Shown piece after piece: positions 1-10,849 of a stretch of DNA of 64,000 nucleotides (its first letter is position 1; every line of letters starts with the position of its first letter). This DNA comes from Chaetoderma sp. LZ-2023a (taxonomy: Eukaryota; Mollusca; Caudofoveata; Chaetodermatida; Chaetodermatidae): the NCBI GenBank assembly GCA_034401795.1, contig CM067370.1:52476380-52540379 (forward strand), in the 5' to 3' direction. The notes under the pieces were generated by a model. The model ran no database searches and was not told where the DNA came from. It saw only the letters and a list, made by a program, of their open reading frames with translations. The position numbers were made by a program, and so were the translations under genes.

Positions 1-2480
1 TTGTAGAAAACGTAGGACTGCAGTACACGTAGGAAACAATATACAGCAACATTTATATATGCATCAGATTCTCCCGCCACCAACAATTTTCCACTGAGGT
101 CGCTGTCCGTGCTATAACTCTGTTAAGCCCGGCATGCTACCGACTAAAAGCCTGTCTATTTAGCTCAATAGGATAGGTTTACTATGATTAGAGACAATTT
201 CTTCGTCAAGAGACCCATGGTGTACGCCTCTTATCCGGTAGTTGCGATAATTTATCCCCGCACTCCGGCAAGGTTGTGTAAGATTGGCCAACATACCTAT
301 TGGGCCTCATATTTATAAGTTATTGTCTCTCTTCATGTTCCACTAAGTCTTATGGCTTCTTACTTGTTTGGATGCCCCTATCCGCACCATGGACTGATCT
401 GATCCTGCGAAACTATTGTGGTTTCCGAGGGGTGATGGCCAGGGTGTGGTGTCACACACACCTCCCGTGTATTTTCTGATACCTCGTAGTTAGTTATCTT
501 TGCCAATGTAGGAAGCACTGCGAAAACATGTTATAATTATTAATTTCTTTCTCATCTTCTAGGAAGTCTCCCCCGCACCGCAGTGCATATCTGGCAACTT
601 GCATTTAAACCTAACCGCAGGATACACGGTTAGCTCCATAGGACCTGGTGACGTGCGAGATACGCATCCCCACCGAATTCTGTAAGAATGTCTGGGCAAG
701 ATGTTAGGATCTTCCACGCCCTCACGGGAAGGACATTCATGGTGGGTATTCGTCTCTCTTACCCCCACCGTACCGATAGCTCAGTGCCTAAGCATGCTTT
801 TGTGAAAAGTAACCATTGTCCTGTGACGTTTTATGTGGTTATGGAGCAAGATGTCCGGATTCTCACCAAGCTCGGAGGTCTTGCGAAATAACATCTATGC
901 CCGCTGTCTTGAGTGTTGATGTCTTAGGACATCTGATCTCAATGACAGCCGTATCTAAAAGCTAGGTAGGGCACCCGCCATTAGCGGCCTAAACTAGTTA
1001 TTGTCTCTAAAAACTAAATGTTAGGTTAAGCATAGAAGAAGGCCCGCATAAATAAAAGCTTATGATCATGTCGATAGTCACCTACAGGACTGGCGGTATG
1101 ATCAACGAACGAAAAGAAGGAGAAGAATAAAAGTGGCACCTACTAATTCAGCATATTTGAAACTACATAAGACGGTGGCGTGGGAATCCCTCGGGAATGG
1201 CTCGTCCCATCTTCACGTAAAACAGCACGCAACATTATAATCATAATTTCACTAGGTATGGTCTTTTCTTTATAGCATTTTGGTTGAATATTAGAGTTGG
1301 CCCTTTCTGGCCAATACTCTTCTCCCACTTTAAGCGTTGGCGGCATTTTCCTGTGACGGAGGCCCGCGCGAGGCGCTTGCCTCTCGTAAGGATTCGGTGA
1401 CGACGGCCCGCGCGAGGCTACTACTTCTCACCCAGAAATAGCATCAGAAGTAATGCTCGCGTGAGGCACATAGCCTTTCGCCACTATAAAAGATAACCTT
1501 CTTTCCTTTCAGCTTGGAGGTATAATAACTTATATTAAGTTACTTAGTGATCACGTATGCGTGGGGGGGGGGTCTCCTTTGCGGGGATATCTCTGCGGAC
1601 CTACGAGTCTGTGTGGTACCTCCGGGGGACCCGCGTTTAAAAGTTCATCAGGCTGTCTCTATGTCTTGTATTTTCGTATGCTCATTTTTATCTAGCAAAC
1701 TTGACAGTCTGTTTTAGGTAAATTAATTGTATAGACTTATTTTGGTCACCAATCAAATATTGTAAGCCCATAGATCACGAAATTGCTATGGATAGGCATA
1801 CTGCTGACACAAACTCATGGGCTGATACTGTTGTGTTTAATGTCTGCGGCGATGGTCGCACGGCCCCGCCGGATCGATTGAGTTCCGCCGGCCTTAGGAG
1901 CCGGTCTTTGTTACCCCATAGGGCAGTGTCGTACGGGATCCGTACCCCCGAGACCTGGAGCTAGCCAATGTCATCACTCGTCCTGTACATGCGACGCGGC
2001 GAGCAGACACCGTACACCTGAACGTCCCGACGCTACCCCGCGAGCTACAATAGGCATGCATGTACAAAACCCTTTAATAGATAGTTAAGTAGGCCTACAC
2101 CGCTTAGTGCACGTACGATCGCAATTTATCATTGTGTAGGCTTATGAATACATTTTTGATTGCAATATAGCAGTTACTCCAGTTATGTGTTTAAAATTAA
2201 CTAAAATGTCGGGTACATATAAATATAATCTAAACTAATCTATTTGCGTATAGTCTACATAGTGTCTGTGTGGAGAGATATCAGTCTTCCACTGTTGTAG
2301 GTTGTTGAGTTTTTTTCATCTGTGCACTTACCTAGGTTGTCAAGTGCCCACCACCACAGAGCCTTAGGTGGATACCTATTTTGAACTGTTAAATTATTTA
2401 TCTATATGAAAATAAAGAATCTTGAATCTAGTTAAATCACAATATTCAATGTAATATTTCTTTCATCCAGAATAATTTGT
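1..2480. other. Intergenic, no gene recognised
   Basis: Unremarkable mixed-composition DNA. The short open frames (for example around 559-891 on both strands) are under 70 codons, lack recognisable motifs and overlap each other, so I do not call them genes. A G-run sits near 1562-1572. No RNA gene or transposon end was recognised. Confidence 0.5.
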
Positions 2481-2599
2481 TTAGCCTGATATTCAGAGTT
2501 CAAAGAGTTAACCCTGTAACCATCATAACCCAGAAATGACAACTTGATTGTAAAGCATGTCTTATTGGACTGACCAACTTATACACCACCCACTCCGTC

Positions 2600-2895
2600 A
2601 AAATGTAGGTGTGTGGGAGCGGTATGGAGAGGGGAACGTGAGGAGAGAGTTGGAGAGTGTGATAGAGAGTTGGGGAGAGAGAAGGAGAGACAGAGATCGA
2701 GAGAGTGAGAGAAAGTGGGAGGGAGATTGAAAGGGAGGACCCGGGAGGGAGACAGGGGAAGGCAGAGAGTGGGGCTAGAGGGAGACAGGGGAGGGATGAG
2801 AGAGTGGTAGGGCCGGAGAGATTGAGATAGAGAGAGGGGGGAGGAGGGAGGGAGAGAGTGAGAGAGAGAGCGAAGGTTGGAGAGTGAGATAGAAA

Positions 2896-2974
<79 letters not shown>

Positions 2975-3081
2975 AAGGTTGGAGAGTGAGATAGAAAGTT
3001 GGAGAGAGACAGCAAGAGTGAGAGAGGGCGAAAGTGGAAGGAGGGCGGGGGGTTGGTGGTGGGTGGGGGAGAGGAGATTGA

Positions 3082-3132
<51 letters not shown>

Positions 3133-3215
3133 ACAGGGAGGGTGGATTGGAGAGGGGTGAGAGTGTGAGAGAGAAAGGTGGAGTGTGAGGAAGGCAGAGA
3201 GTGAGAGACCCGGGC
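2600..3215. repeat. GA-rich polypurine tract with two (GA)n microsatellites
   Basis: About 600 bp are almost pure purine on the plus strand. Perfect (GA)n blocks lie near 2900-2970 and 3085-3130, separated by degenerate GGAGAGTGAGAT-like units; a segment around the phrase GCGAAGGTTGGAGAGTGAGA is repeated on both sides of the first block. Long reading frames here translate as Arg-Glu or Leu-Ser repeats and are composition artefacts. Mirror-symmetric polypurine tracts of this kind can form triplex DNA. Confidence 0.9.
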
Positions 3216-3249
3216 CAACACGAACCTACCCTACCGATGTTTTACTTTC

Positions 3250-4035
3250 ATGGCCAAAAGGCATAATTAGGCCTTAGCCAGGCTTGACTAGGCCTTACTT
3301 AGAGCTTAGCTAAGCTTGTCTAGGTCTTACCTCGTCTTAGCTATGCCTTACCTAGGTATTAGATAGGCTTACTCAGGCCTTAGCTAGGCTTGGGTAAGTC
3401 TAACATAAGCCTTCCCTAGGTGTGGCCTGACATTTGTTAGGCCTGAGTCAGGCTTGACTAGGCCTTAGCCAAGTTTTGCTAGGCCTTACCTCTGCGGTAG
3501 CCAAACTTCGCTAGGCCTTAACCAGGCGTATATCGGCTTTAGCTAGGTTGGACTAAGCCTTATTCAGTCTTGGTTAGGCCTTATCTAGTCCTGGATAGGT
3601 CTTAGCTAGGCCTTACCTATATTTTAGCAAGGCCGTAGGCTAAGACCTAGCCAAGCCTAACTAAGGCCTAGGTAAGGACGGGCTAATGCTTACATATGTC
3701 TAGGTAATACCTATCCAAGTTTAGATACGGCCTATCTAAGCCCAGATAAGGCCGAGTCAGGCCTAGACAAGCCTGGCTAAGGTCTAGCTAAAACATAGCT
3801 AATGCCTAGTCAAGCTTGGTTAATGCCTAGTCAAGCCTGTCTAAGGCCTAGGTATGGCCTAGTCAAGCCTGGCTAATGCCAAGTTTTGGCCTGTATAAGA
3901 CTAGCTAAGGCCTATGTAAAACCTAGACTATAGCCTTGTTAAGGCCTATGTAAGGCCAATTAGCTTATCTAAGGCCTACATAATTCTCGCTAAGGCCTAT
4001 GGTCTAAGTAAGGCCTAGTCAAGCCTGACTAAGGT
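3250..4035. repeat. Large palindromic satellite built on TAGGCCTTAGCTAGGCTTGA-like units
   Basis: From about 3250 to 3640 degenerate ~20-30 bp units built on CTTAGCTAGGCTTGACTAGG repeat head to tail. From about 3640 to 4030 the same motif appears as its reverse complement (CTAAGGCCTAGTCAAGCC), so the whole block is an inverted pair of satellite arrays with a centre near 3640. Individual units also contain the palindrome AAGGCCTT or TAGGCCTA. No protein or RNA gene is seen. Confidence 0.85.
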
Positions 4036-4134
4036 CTACCCTACGCTACCATCTCCTACCCTACGCTACCATCTCGATCCTACCCTACCAGATAGCTTCA
4101 GCTATGCCAAATTTTCTTTTAGAAAACCTGACAC

Positions 4135-4545
4135 TTCGTCATCTATCTTATTGGACCACCTTATAGCCCACATACACATAGTCACCATAGACAGTAAAAC
4201 ACATCTTATTGAGACACAAATATTTATTCACCCGACAGTAAAACCTGTCGTATTGGACCACCTTAGACCAGACACTATAGACAGTAAAACATGTCTTATT
4301 AGACCACTTTATAGAATGCATACACATAGAAACCAAATTGTAAAACTGTGTTATTAGACCACCTTATAGGCCACATAAAACTTTAGAACATACATGATAG
4401 ACCGTAAAACAGGTCTTATTAGAGAACCTTATAGATGTTATACACTTAGTCGCCATTGACAGTAAACACCTGTCTTATTGGACCACCTTACAGGTAATTT
4501 GTCATCAGACTGCAAACCCCGTCTTATTTGACCACCTATAGGCCG
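4135..4545. repeat. Tandem repeat, ~45-65 bp units (GACAGTAAAACCTGTCTTATT)
   Basis: The phrase GACAGTAAAACNTGTCTTATT followed by GGACCACCTTATAG recurs about six times with variable spacing, near 4190, 4234, 4282, 4334, 4400 and 4458. A related AGTAAAACCTGTTTAAAACG phrase occurs alone near 63359. The units read as a diverged minisatellite or a transposon-end motif; no coding frame survives. Confidence 0.8.
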
Positions 4546-4756
4546 TATTATAGTGCTAGCTACGTGTGTACGGGCCGTGTTAGTTTAGTGTTATGGGTTT
4601 TGAGTCACGTATTGGCATAGCAATGCATGCTGAGATGCTGGGAGAAAAAGGTTCAGTATTGCCGACTGTATGACACTCGCCCGAGTTATTTTCAACAAAA
4701 TATTGCGGTAAAGGTCGAGTGACGCTATCACGGAAATATAATATGTGCTTTTACTG

Positions 4757-4834
4757 ATCCCAGATAACGCAGCTTACTGGGCCGATGCGGGGCCGATACC
4801 CAGCATCGGCCCAGTAAGCTGCGTTATCAGGGAT
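4757..4834. repeat. Short hairpin, 25-bp perfect arms
   Basis: Bases 4764-4788 and 4803-4827 are exact reverse complements around a 14-base spacer. The flanks ATCCC and GGGAT extend the pairing imperfectly. The arms are GC-rich in an AT-rich setting, so this could be a tiny foldback element or a structural site. No adjacent gene explains it as a terminator. Confidence 0.85.
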
Positions 4835-6390
4835 AAGTAGGCCCACTTTCGAAAATATTTATAGCAAAAATTACATCTATATTGTTCCGTTCTAGCATGA
4901 TCTACAAAATAGTTCGTTATCTAATTACAGTTGAGCGTTGTCGCTATATTGATAAATTTGCGTGAAAATTACTGAGTACAAATCGCTGACAAAGTATAAC
5001 GAGAGTCAAAATTCCGATCTTCAATAGTTGCGTGAGTCCGCATGCGTCTGATGTAGCCAATCAGTATCAGGTCCATTTATCCCTATTTCCATACGGAAAG
5101 TCGTTCGTGCAAGTTATCGTATATTGCCATATTATTGACGGTACACGGGTTGTTTACAATTTAGGCAGCTGTCAAGGTGCGTAGCGAGGCTTTCACTGCC
5201 GTCCGCACGCTTATAGTACAACTTAAATAACATATACTGTTAAATATTTTGAACATAATTGGGTTGGATTTCAACCCAAATTGTGTTCAAAATATTCAAC
5301 ATAACGTTTCTTGTGTCGTGTCCATATGGTTCTAACTAACATATTTGTGTTTTTGCTTTGGAAGCATTTAAACTTATTTATGAGCTGCACTGTAAGTAAA
5401 GAAGATGATACGCTCTGAACATCTGTCAGTTCACCTACCTATTTAAAATTTGTTCATCCGCTACAGTTTTGCTTTTTCATAACATTGAAATATGAGTGTA
5501 TGCTACTTCCATACGTGGAAGAAGTTGGATTGGAAACGATATAGTTCATATGGGTGTCACAGGCGTGACGCCCCCCCCCCCACGCCCCCCCCCCCCCCAC
5601 ACACACCAACGTACGTGTTGACCCGTACACGCCTCTACATTATTATTATTATTATTTTTATTATTATACAAACACATTGCCAAAGGCGTATAGGTAAACA
5701 ATTACATTCTAATCGGTAATCACTGGAAATTTCACATAGGACACACTGACACACTTATTGTACATTCGTAATCTTCAGAAAAAGTTGTAACTGCACTCTG
5801 TAGCCTATACATTTAGATATGAATAATAGTACAATTATAGCCATCGTCAACCTGTCCCACCCACCTCGATCATCACACTCACATCCATCCATCCCAGATA
5901 TTACATAGTACACCCAGTCCTTTCAAGAATGGTAATGGATCCGCAATTAGGCCTACTAGACTACAGACTATTTGTCACATGCAGTGAAATATTGCCGATT
6001 TTCAGCATTGCCCATGGTTTACCGTAGTTATAGGCCTGTTATTATGCGAATATAGCTATCCATGAAACCATTAAAAATGAGTAAATTTCATAATAGATTT
6101 AAAAAAATCATGATTTTTTATTTCTTGAAGACTTAGCTTCAACCTGACAAAATTTATGTTATGGTAGGTGAAGTCTATCCTGTTACACGCACGTTTTAAA
6201 ATATGTTACCTTTGCACTACAGACAGAGAAATATTGACCCAGCTCACAGCGCCGATCCCGGTGTGACGTCACAGCGAGTGGCGACGTGATTCAGATTGAG
6301 GCGTCATTTAATCTCGTTATTTGGGCTACCTAACATATTTTTCTCACTCCAAAGTGACGCTATTGTGTTTAAATAGTGTAATAGTGTAAT
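4835..6390. other. Intergenic with poly-C and (TTA)n tracts
   Basis: No gene recognised. Two adjacent C-runs lie near 5570-5600, followed by CA repeats and a (TTA)n tract near 5638-5665. One dispersed hairpin repeat at 5238-5303 is listed separately. Confidence 0.5.
5238..5303. repeat. Dispersed AATATTTTGAA hairpin repeat (copy 1)
   Basis: GTTAAATATTTTGAACATAA is followed 15-20 bp later by its imperfect reverse complement ending in TTCAAAATATTCAAC. This is a diverged copy of the hairpin core family that recurs across the window (see 17963, 19190, 19791, 21496, 54668, 55489, 55600, 62840 and 63553). Confidence 0.75.
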
Positions 6391-6403
6391 AGACCATACA
6401 TAC

Positions 6404-6604
6404 TAGCCCAATTGCATTCCATGTGTTCCTTGCTAATTGCTGATCTTTGTGGCGCTTATCAATAGAATTGTACAAGAAACTTTTTTCCCTAACAAATTCG
6501 ATCAATTTTTCGGTGATGTTGTCGTCTAGCTCTCCTTTCTTGCTGATTTTGTCAAAATCAGAGAATTTGATGTGATTTGCTATGACATGATCTAGAGAAA
6601 ACAT
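6404..6604 (-). CDS. MADF-domain exon (partial gene)
   Basis: Reading from the ATG at 6604 on the minus strand, 67 codons end at a good donor (GTATGT, 6403-6398). The segment ITEKLIEFVREKSFLYNS followed by DKRHKDQQLARNTWNAIG matches the first two helices of the MADF DNA-binding domain: a hydrophobic L-I-x-x-V-R core, then Lys-rich and W-x-x-I. MADF proteins are Myb-related transcription factors and are also accessory proteins of PIF/Harbinger transposons. I did not find the remaining helix or any BESS domain on the minus strand to the left, so the gene is partial, spliced to a distant exon, or a transposon remnant. The first helix match is convincing; the start codon is less certain. Confidence 0.6.
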
Positions 6605-6615
6605 GTGCTCGCGAA

Positions 6616-6840
6616 ATGTTGTGGATTTCACGTGCGCGAACTCATGCACGCGCGCAGGCTTTGCGCGCTCATAGGAGCGTGAAAAATGCCGCAATCGCAA
6701 CACGCACACGAAATACGCGCACGCACACGCAGCAATGTATTATGCTCTTACTTGTTTCTATGATATTGATTGAAACGCACCCGCACACGCAACACGGACA
6801 CGCAACACGCACGCGTACACGCACTCGGTGTATTTCCACC
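6616..6840. repeat. ACACGC-rich low-complexity tract
   Basis: Degenerate ACACGCAACACGCAC units make a CpG-rich stretch directly upstream of the MADF exon start. Reading frames here are low-complexity Thr/Arg/His shadows. It could be the promoter side of that exon, but no TATA or initiator is evident. Confidence 0.6.
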
Positions 6841-7334
6841 TAGCCAGTAAAAATTGAAAACTTCCGTGAAAAATAGGGCTTTGAATGTCGGTACAGCAAT
6901 CATACCAAAAGCCATAGCGCTAGCGCGTAACACTATCTCAGGAGATAATTCACAACCTAGGAGCAAAAATACTAAGAGAGGTCAACGATCGGCTAACCAT
7001 TGTTGAAATCATTCGAAGCATAACCGTAGAGGGAGAAGCACTAGAAACGCTAAACAAGTGGATATATTTAGTTAACTAATAAGATGGCGACTTGTCACTG
7101 CACTAAAAGCAAGGCTATCAACTGGTTACGAGCTTGTGTAACTTTAGGGAAAGTCTGGTGTTTTTCGTCTCTGAAAGCGGTGACGAATACATAGATTTAT
7201 CTCAAAGTTACATTTCCGTTAAGGCTAGTGTTGCACAGCTGGTTGCGGGCTAATGACACGTACGCTTTTCGCAGTTATTTTGAAAGCTTATTTAATTATT
7301 CAACAGAGCATAGATCAATTAACGGCTGCAGCTA
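6841..7334. other. Intergenic, nothing recognised
   Basis: No convincing gene or repeat. Short frames on the minus strand lack motifs. Confidence 0.4.
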
Positions 7335-7667
7335 AGCGGGGAACACATGTGTGCGTATTGCGTATTGCGTAATGCGTAATGCGTAATGCGTATGCTCATT
7401 GCGCGGTGCGTGATGCGTGTTTTTCGCTCCATGAAGCGATAAATACGCAATACGCAGTATGCACCACGCATTACGCACTTCCGACACATGTGATCACTCC
7501 CATTTATTTTCAATTATTTTTAAATTTGCGCATCACGCACCACGCAATGAGCATACGCATTACGCATTACGCACTACGCAATACGCACACATGTGTTCCC
7601 CTACCACGCAATGAGCATACGCATTACGCATTACGCAATACGCAATACGCACACATGTGTCCCCCGC
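7335..7667. repeat. Foldback element of GCGTAATGCGTA units
   Basis: The left arm 7335-7416 runs from GCGGGGAACACATGTGTGCG through GCGTAATGCG iterations to GGTGCGTGATGCG. The right arm 7529-7601 is its near-perfect reverse complement. A second right-arm-like copy follows at 7604-7667, ending in GTGTCCCCCGC. The arms thus begin and end with AGCGGGG/CCCCGCT plus ACACATGTGT, itself a palindrome. The interior also holds a shorter inverted GCGTATTGCGTA set (7440-7480). It looks like a non-autonomous foldback or MITE-like element with nested palindromes; no transposase is present. Confidence 0.85.
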
Positions 7668-7779
7668 TTTATGGTTTAAGTATACAGCAGGACATATGGA
7701 TAATAAGACGGTCAATAATGTTGGTTGTATGTGTAGAAAGCATAACATTGCCCTATGTATCCCTGTTTAATCAACGGAG

Positions 7780-8398
7780 TTTCCTTAAAGCTACGTTTTA
7801 CATCGAGTAAGCCAGATTTTAATCTAATTCGTGTCGATGCACTTACAAATAACATCTGCATGAAGCTACATCAAATTTACGTGCAGTTAAACCTATTCCA
7901 GAGGAAATTATTGCTCACGGGTCGACATTACAAAAGGCTCCATTTGATACCCTATTAAAAGAGTTATCGTCAAATCATTCACCATTCTCGCAGGGAATAG
8001 TAGCGTGAATAGGAAAACTATTTTTCGCGGGGACCTACCAAGTATGCTTATATTAGGCATAGTTAGTAATAGAGCTTATAACGGAGATTTTGATACAAAC
8101 CCGTATAATTTTCAACACTGCGATGCTAACCATATTTCGTGCTATATGGATAACGAGCAAGTGGCTGGAGATGCTCTTGCACCGAATTTCGCAGCTGCTG
8201 GTTATAATTTTACAATATCATTCTTGACATTGTTTAATGAAGTGGTATATTATTCGATGACAAATGCATAGGGATTAACATCGATGAATACAAGGCAGGT
8301 TACAAGATTTTTGCCTTAGACTACACTCCGCACCTCGCTACAGGTGATCATTTCTATCTTAGGAAGCAAGGAAGCAAGGAAGCCTACGTCTCCAACTA
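7780..8398 (+). pseudogene. Polinton-associated capsid-region protein fragment (F54H12.2-like family)
   Basis: Three reading-frame blocks in order resemble a protein family I recall as F54H12.2-like, recurrent in Maverick/Polinton elements of invertebrates. The first is a block with PIPEEIIAHG (about 7890-7980). The second is the open stretch 8005-8271 containing IFRGDLPSMLILGIVSNRAY, NPYNFQHCD and YMDNEQV. The third is a further block with YKAGYKIFALDYTPH and HFYLRKQG (about 8290-8375) in another frame. At least one stop near 8003 and a frame change near 8270 break it, and neither the normal N-terminal part nor the far C-terminus is evident. Neighbouring microsatellites suggest the source element has decayed. 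Family assignment is from memory; the relation to a true capsid protein is not proven here. Confidence 0.65.
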
Positions 8399-8525
8399 AA
8401 ATTTGAAACAGCATTGCCTGATACTATGCACGTAATATGTTATGCGGAATTTAATAACATTATAAGTATTGACAGTGATCGTAATATTGCCATGGACTGC
8501 TAGAGACCTCGACACCCCAACCCCA

Positions 8526-8553
8526 TCAACGCGCACGCACGCACGCACACACA

Positions 8554-8645
<92 letters not shown>
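8526..8645. repeat. (ACGC)n microsatellite
   Basis: Near-perfect ACGC tetranucleotide array of about 110 bp. Strictly alternating pyrimidine and purine, so it can adopt Z-DNA. Overlapping reading frames encoding Ala-Arg-Thr-His or Val-Arg-Ala-Cys repeats are artefacts. Confidence 0.95.
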
Positions 8646-8782
8646 TGCCGAGCAGACACACACCGAGCACCCGCATGTACACACGGGCGCACTCATCAAA
8701 TGTATACCAGCCGTATACATCTGTATAGTTATTTGAAAAAAAAATATCCAATTGCATTCGTGACTTTGAGCGTTTCATTACT

Positions 8783-8800
8783 GTTATTATTATTATTATA

Positions 8801-8862
<62 letters not shown>
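8783..8862. repeat. (ATT)n microsatellite
   Basis: About 80 bp of ATT repeats with one interruption, between two ACGC arrays. Confidence 0.95.
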
Positions 8863-8987
8863 GTTAACTACTAGAGATCTCGAATACATTTGCTCAGGAG
8901 ACTGGAGATTATGCCGGATGTTCCTAGGTGTTTTCGCTAACGACTGTATACCTAAGCATATCAGAAGAGCTGATCTTCCCGAGGCTC

Positions 8988-9090
8988 TCACACACACACA
9001 CACGCACACGCTCACGCACACGCATACGCACACGCACACGCACACGCACACGCACACGCACACGTACACGCACACGCACACACGCACATA
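8988..9090. repeat. CA/CACACG microsatellite
   Basis: An alternating CA tract grading into CACACG hexanucleotides. Same alternating purine-pyrimidine character as the adjacent ACGC arrays. Confidence 0.9.
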
Positions 9091-9139
9091 TAAATACATA
9101 CATACATATATACGCGCACCGTCGTACACGGTCATTCAC

Positions 9140-9153
9140 ACACACACGCACGC

Positions 9154-9190
<37 letters not shown>

Positions 9191-9194
9191 CTCA

Positions 9195-9278
<84 letters not shown>

Positions 9279-9301
9279 CTCACGCACGCACGCACGCACG
9301 A
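9140..9301. repeat. (ACGC)n microsatellite
   Basis: About 155 bp of ACGC repeats with two TCAC interruptions. Confidence 0.95.
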
Positions 9302-10128
9302 TATATTCAATGGCGTTACTGTGCAGCCACTATTATCGACTCATTGCGGAGAGTTCTGCATATATTTTCTGTATCATAGGATTCATGGACTGCCAATGAT
9401 TTCAATTATAGAGTCATTACTCGATTTATCAATATATGCTTGAATCGTCAAAAGCTTCTCCTTCTCGTTCTTTGTTCGCTCTCTTACACCTGGAGTTCAG
9501 CTTTTGAGACAAACAAGGCTGTTTGCTGAAGGTCTCCAAGGCTACCGCACAACTTTTCTTCTAGTCCTGTTGATATGCGCCATATGTGGTTTCTAAGTTT
9601 GGTGATATTGATGCGGTGCTGTAGCATATGCACAGTCGACTGTTCTTCTTGTTAAAATCGTAGCCCATAACTTATTGGATTATGGGCTTATAGTGCTTCA
9701 ACGTGAAACGTTGCAATAAAAAGCGCTGTTCGCCTAAATTTTGTTTGTCTGTTTTTACCTGTTAGTCAGCTGCAGATATTTTTAAAATAATATAGTTTAA
9801 GCTTGCTTTTATCATATTCGTGTTAAAATACATTTTCAGTCTGTTTTTCACATTCTTTTTCTTTCAGAATTATAATTCTAACGTAGTTCTCATAGGGTTA
9901 CACAGGTGTCTGATGCCGCAGGCTGATGACACATACCAGATTAGAGGGGTGAATGAACAGCTCATGAGAGATATTTGCTGATAGCTATTCATAAGTCTGG
10001 TCTGTGGGGTGGGTGGTTGGGGTCGGGAGTGGGATGGGGGAGTGGGTGGGGTCGGGACGAGTGGCATCGGGTTTGGATTGGGTGTTCGTTAGCCGACTAC
10101 GCCAGACATCTGTGTAACTCTAGTGGAC
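9302..10128. other. Intergenic, nothing recognised; G-rich patch near 10000-10060
   Basis: No gene was recognised. Bases about 9998-10060 are G-rich on the plus strand (repeated GGGTGGG and GGGGT), with potential for G-quadruplex formation. The rest is ordinary AT-rich DNA. Confidence 0.45.
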
Positions 10129-10498
10129 TTACGTTAAAATTATAATTCTGAGAGGGTGAGGCATGTGGAGGTATAGGCGGGGCGATTCGTACAGCTTATA
10201 AACAGCGGATAGTACATCGTTTAGCCATTCCGTCTTACATGCTTTGTATAACTTGTATGCGTTCCAATATAAATTCGGATCTGTAGAAAATGCCTGACAA
10301 AAAATCGATTTTAGGCGCACATGCTAATGCATCTAAGTAATGTAATTCTGCATTGTCGATAGGGCTTAAGAAATAATCGATACCCATGCACTGGTGTTCG
10401 TGTTGAGATGGTCTGTCCTGTTGGCAACTGTAGCAGTCCCGAATCGCTAGTCTACGGATCACTAATTTCAATAAGTTTGCGAAAATAGCCGTAGCATT
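10129..10498 (-). pseudogene. Small protein with C-x2-C...PSQ...H-x-H-x-C motif, frameshifted
   Basis: The frame entered from about 10498 contains RDCYSCQQDRPSQHEHQCMG, a likely metal-binding C-x2-C-x7-H-x-H-x-C knuckle, then a mixed helical region. It changes frame near 10300, where a second frame (TDPNLYWNAYKLYKACK...) continues to a stop at 10129. I have seen the CxxC-PSQ-HxC signature in hypothetical proteins scattered through invertebrate and fish genomes, apparently mobile-element borne, but I cannot name the family. It is the third unit of a tight minus-strand cluster (10129-11146), only a few bases downstream of the preceding ORF. Function unknown. Confidence 0.45.
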
Positions 10499-10501
10499 GT
10501 C

Positions 10502-10849
10502 TCAAGTAGATTGTGGAATATTTTTGGAGGCAAAACTCAGATATTCACGTTCATTTATATCTTGTTGGAATGTATTGGGGCTATCATGTGTAGCTACAGG
10601 TCGAGCGTAAGTTTCAACAACACTGGGCGAGTCGGGCGATATAACGCAGGTGTCTTCATAATCAGGTAAATCATTAGATCTCAGTGTATCCAGAAACGGT
10701 TCGAATCCCAATGGCATTTCTTCTTCTACATTTGTAGACACATGTTGATCTAACTTTCCGAGATCCTCTGGGGAAACGGGATCGATAAGGTTCTGAATGG
10801 CCTGGTCTATTTCTGAATAAGAATCGCCCGCATCGTCAACGTTGGCCAT
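10502..10849 (-). CDS. Acidic hypothetical protein of the minus-strand cluster
   Basis: A 115-codon ORF with a true ATG at 10849 (MANVDDAGDSYSEIDQAIQN). It is acidic, Ser/Pro-rich and has no recognisable domain or membrane segment. Its ATG begins at the base immediately after the stop codon of the upstream ORF (which ends at 10850), so the two are butted with no spacer. That spacing is unusual for animal genes and typical of compact viral or mobile-element transcription units. It is probably a gene of an integrated element. Confidence 0.5.
   Translation of the reverse strand: MANVDDAGDSYSEIDQAIQNLIDPVSPEDLGKLDQHVSTNVEEEMPLGFEPFLDTLRSNDLPDYEDTCVISPDSPSVVETYARPVATHDSPNTFQQDINEREYLSFASKNIPQST

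Noticed and set aside
2500-3221. Long Ser/Leu-rich and Arg/Glu-rich frames
   Set aside because: Composition artefact of the GA-rich tract.
8500-9440. Several 100-211 codon frames of Ala-Arg-Thr-His or Val-Arg-Ala-Cys repeats
   Set aside because: Produced by ACGC and ATT microsatellites on both strands.
10690-10702. GGTTCGAATCC, a tRNA T-loop-like string
   Set aside because: No matching acceptor or anticodon stem around it, and it lies inside a plausible minus-strand ORF encoding PLGFEPF.
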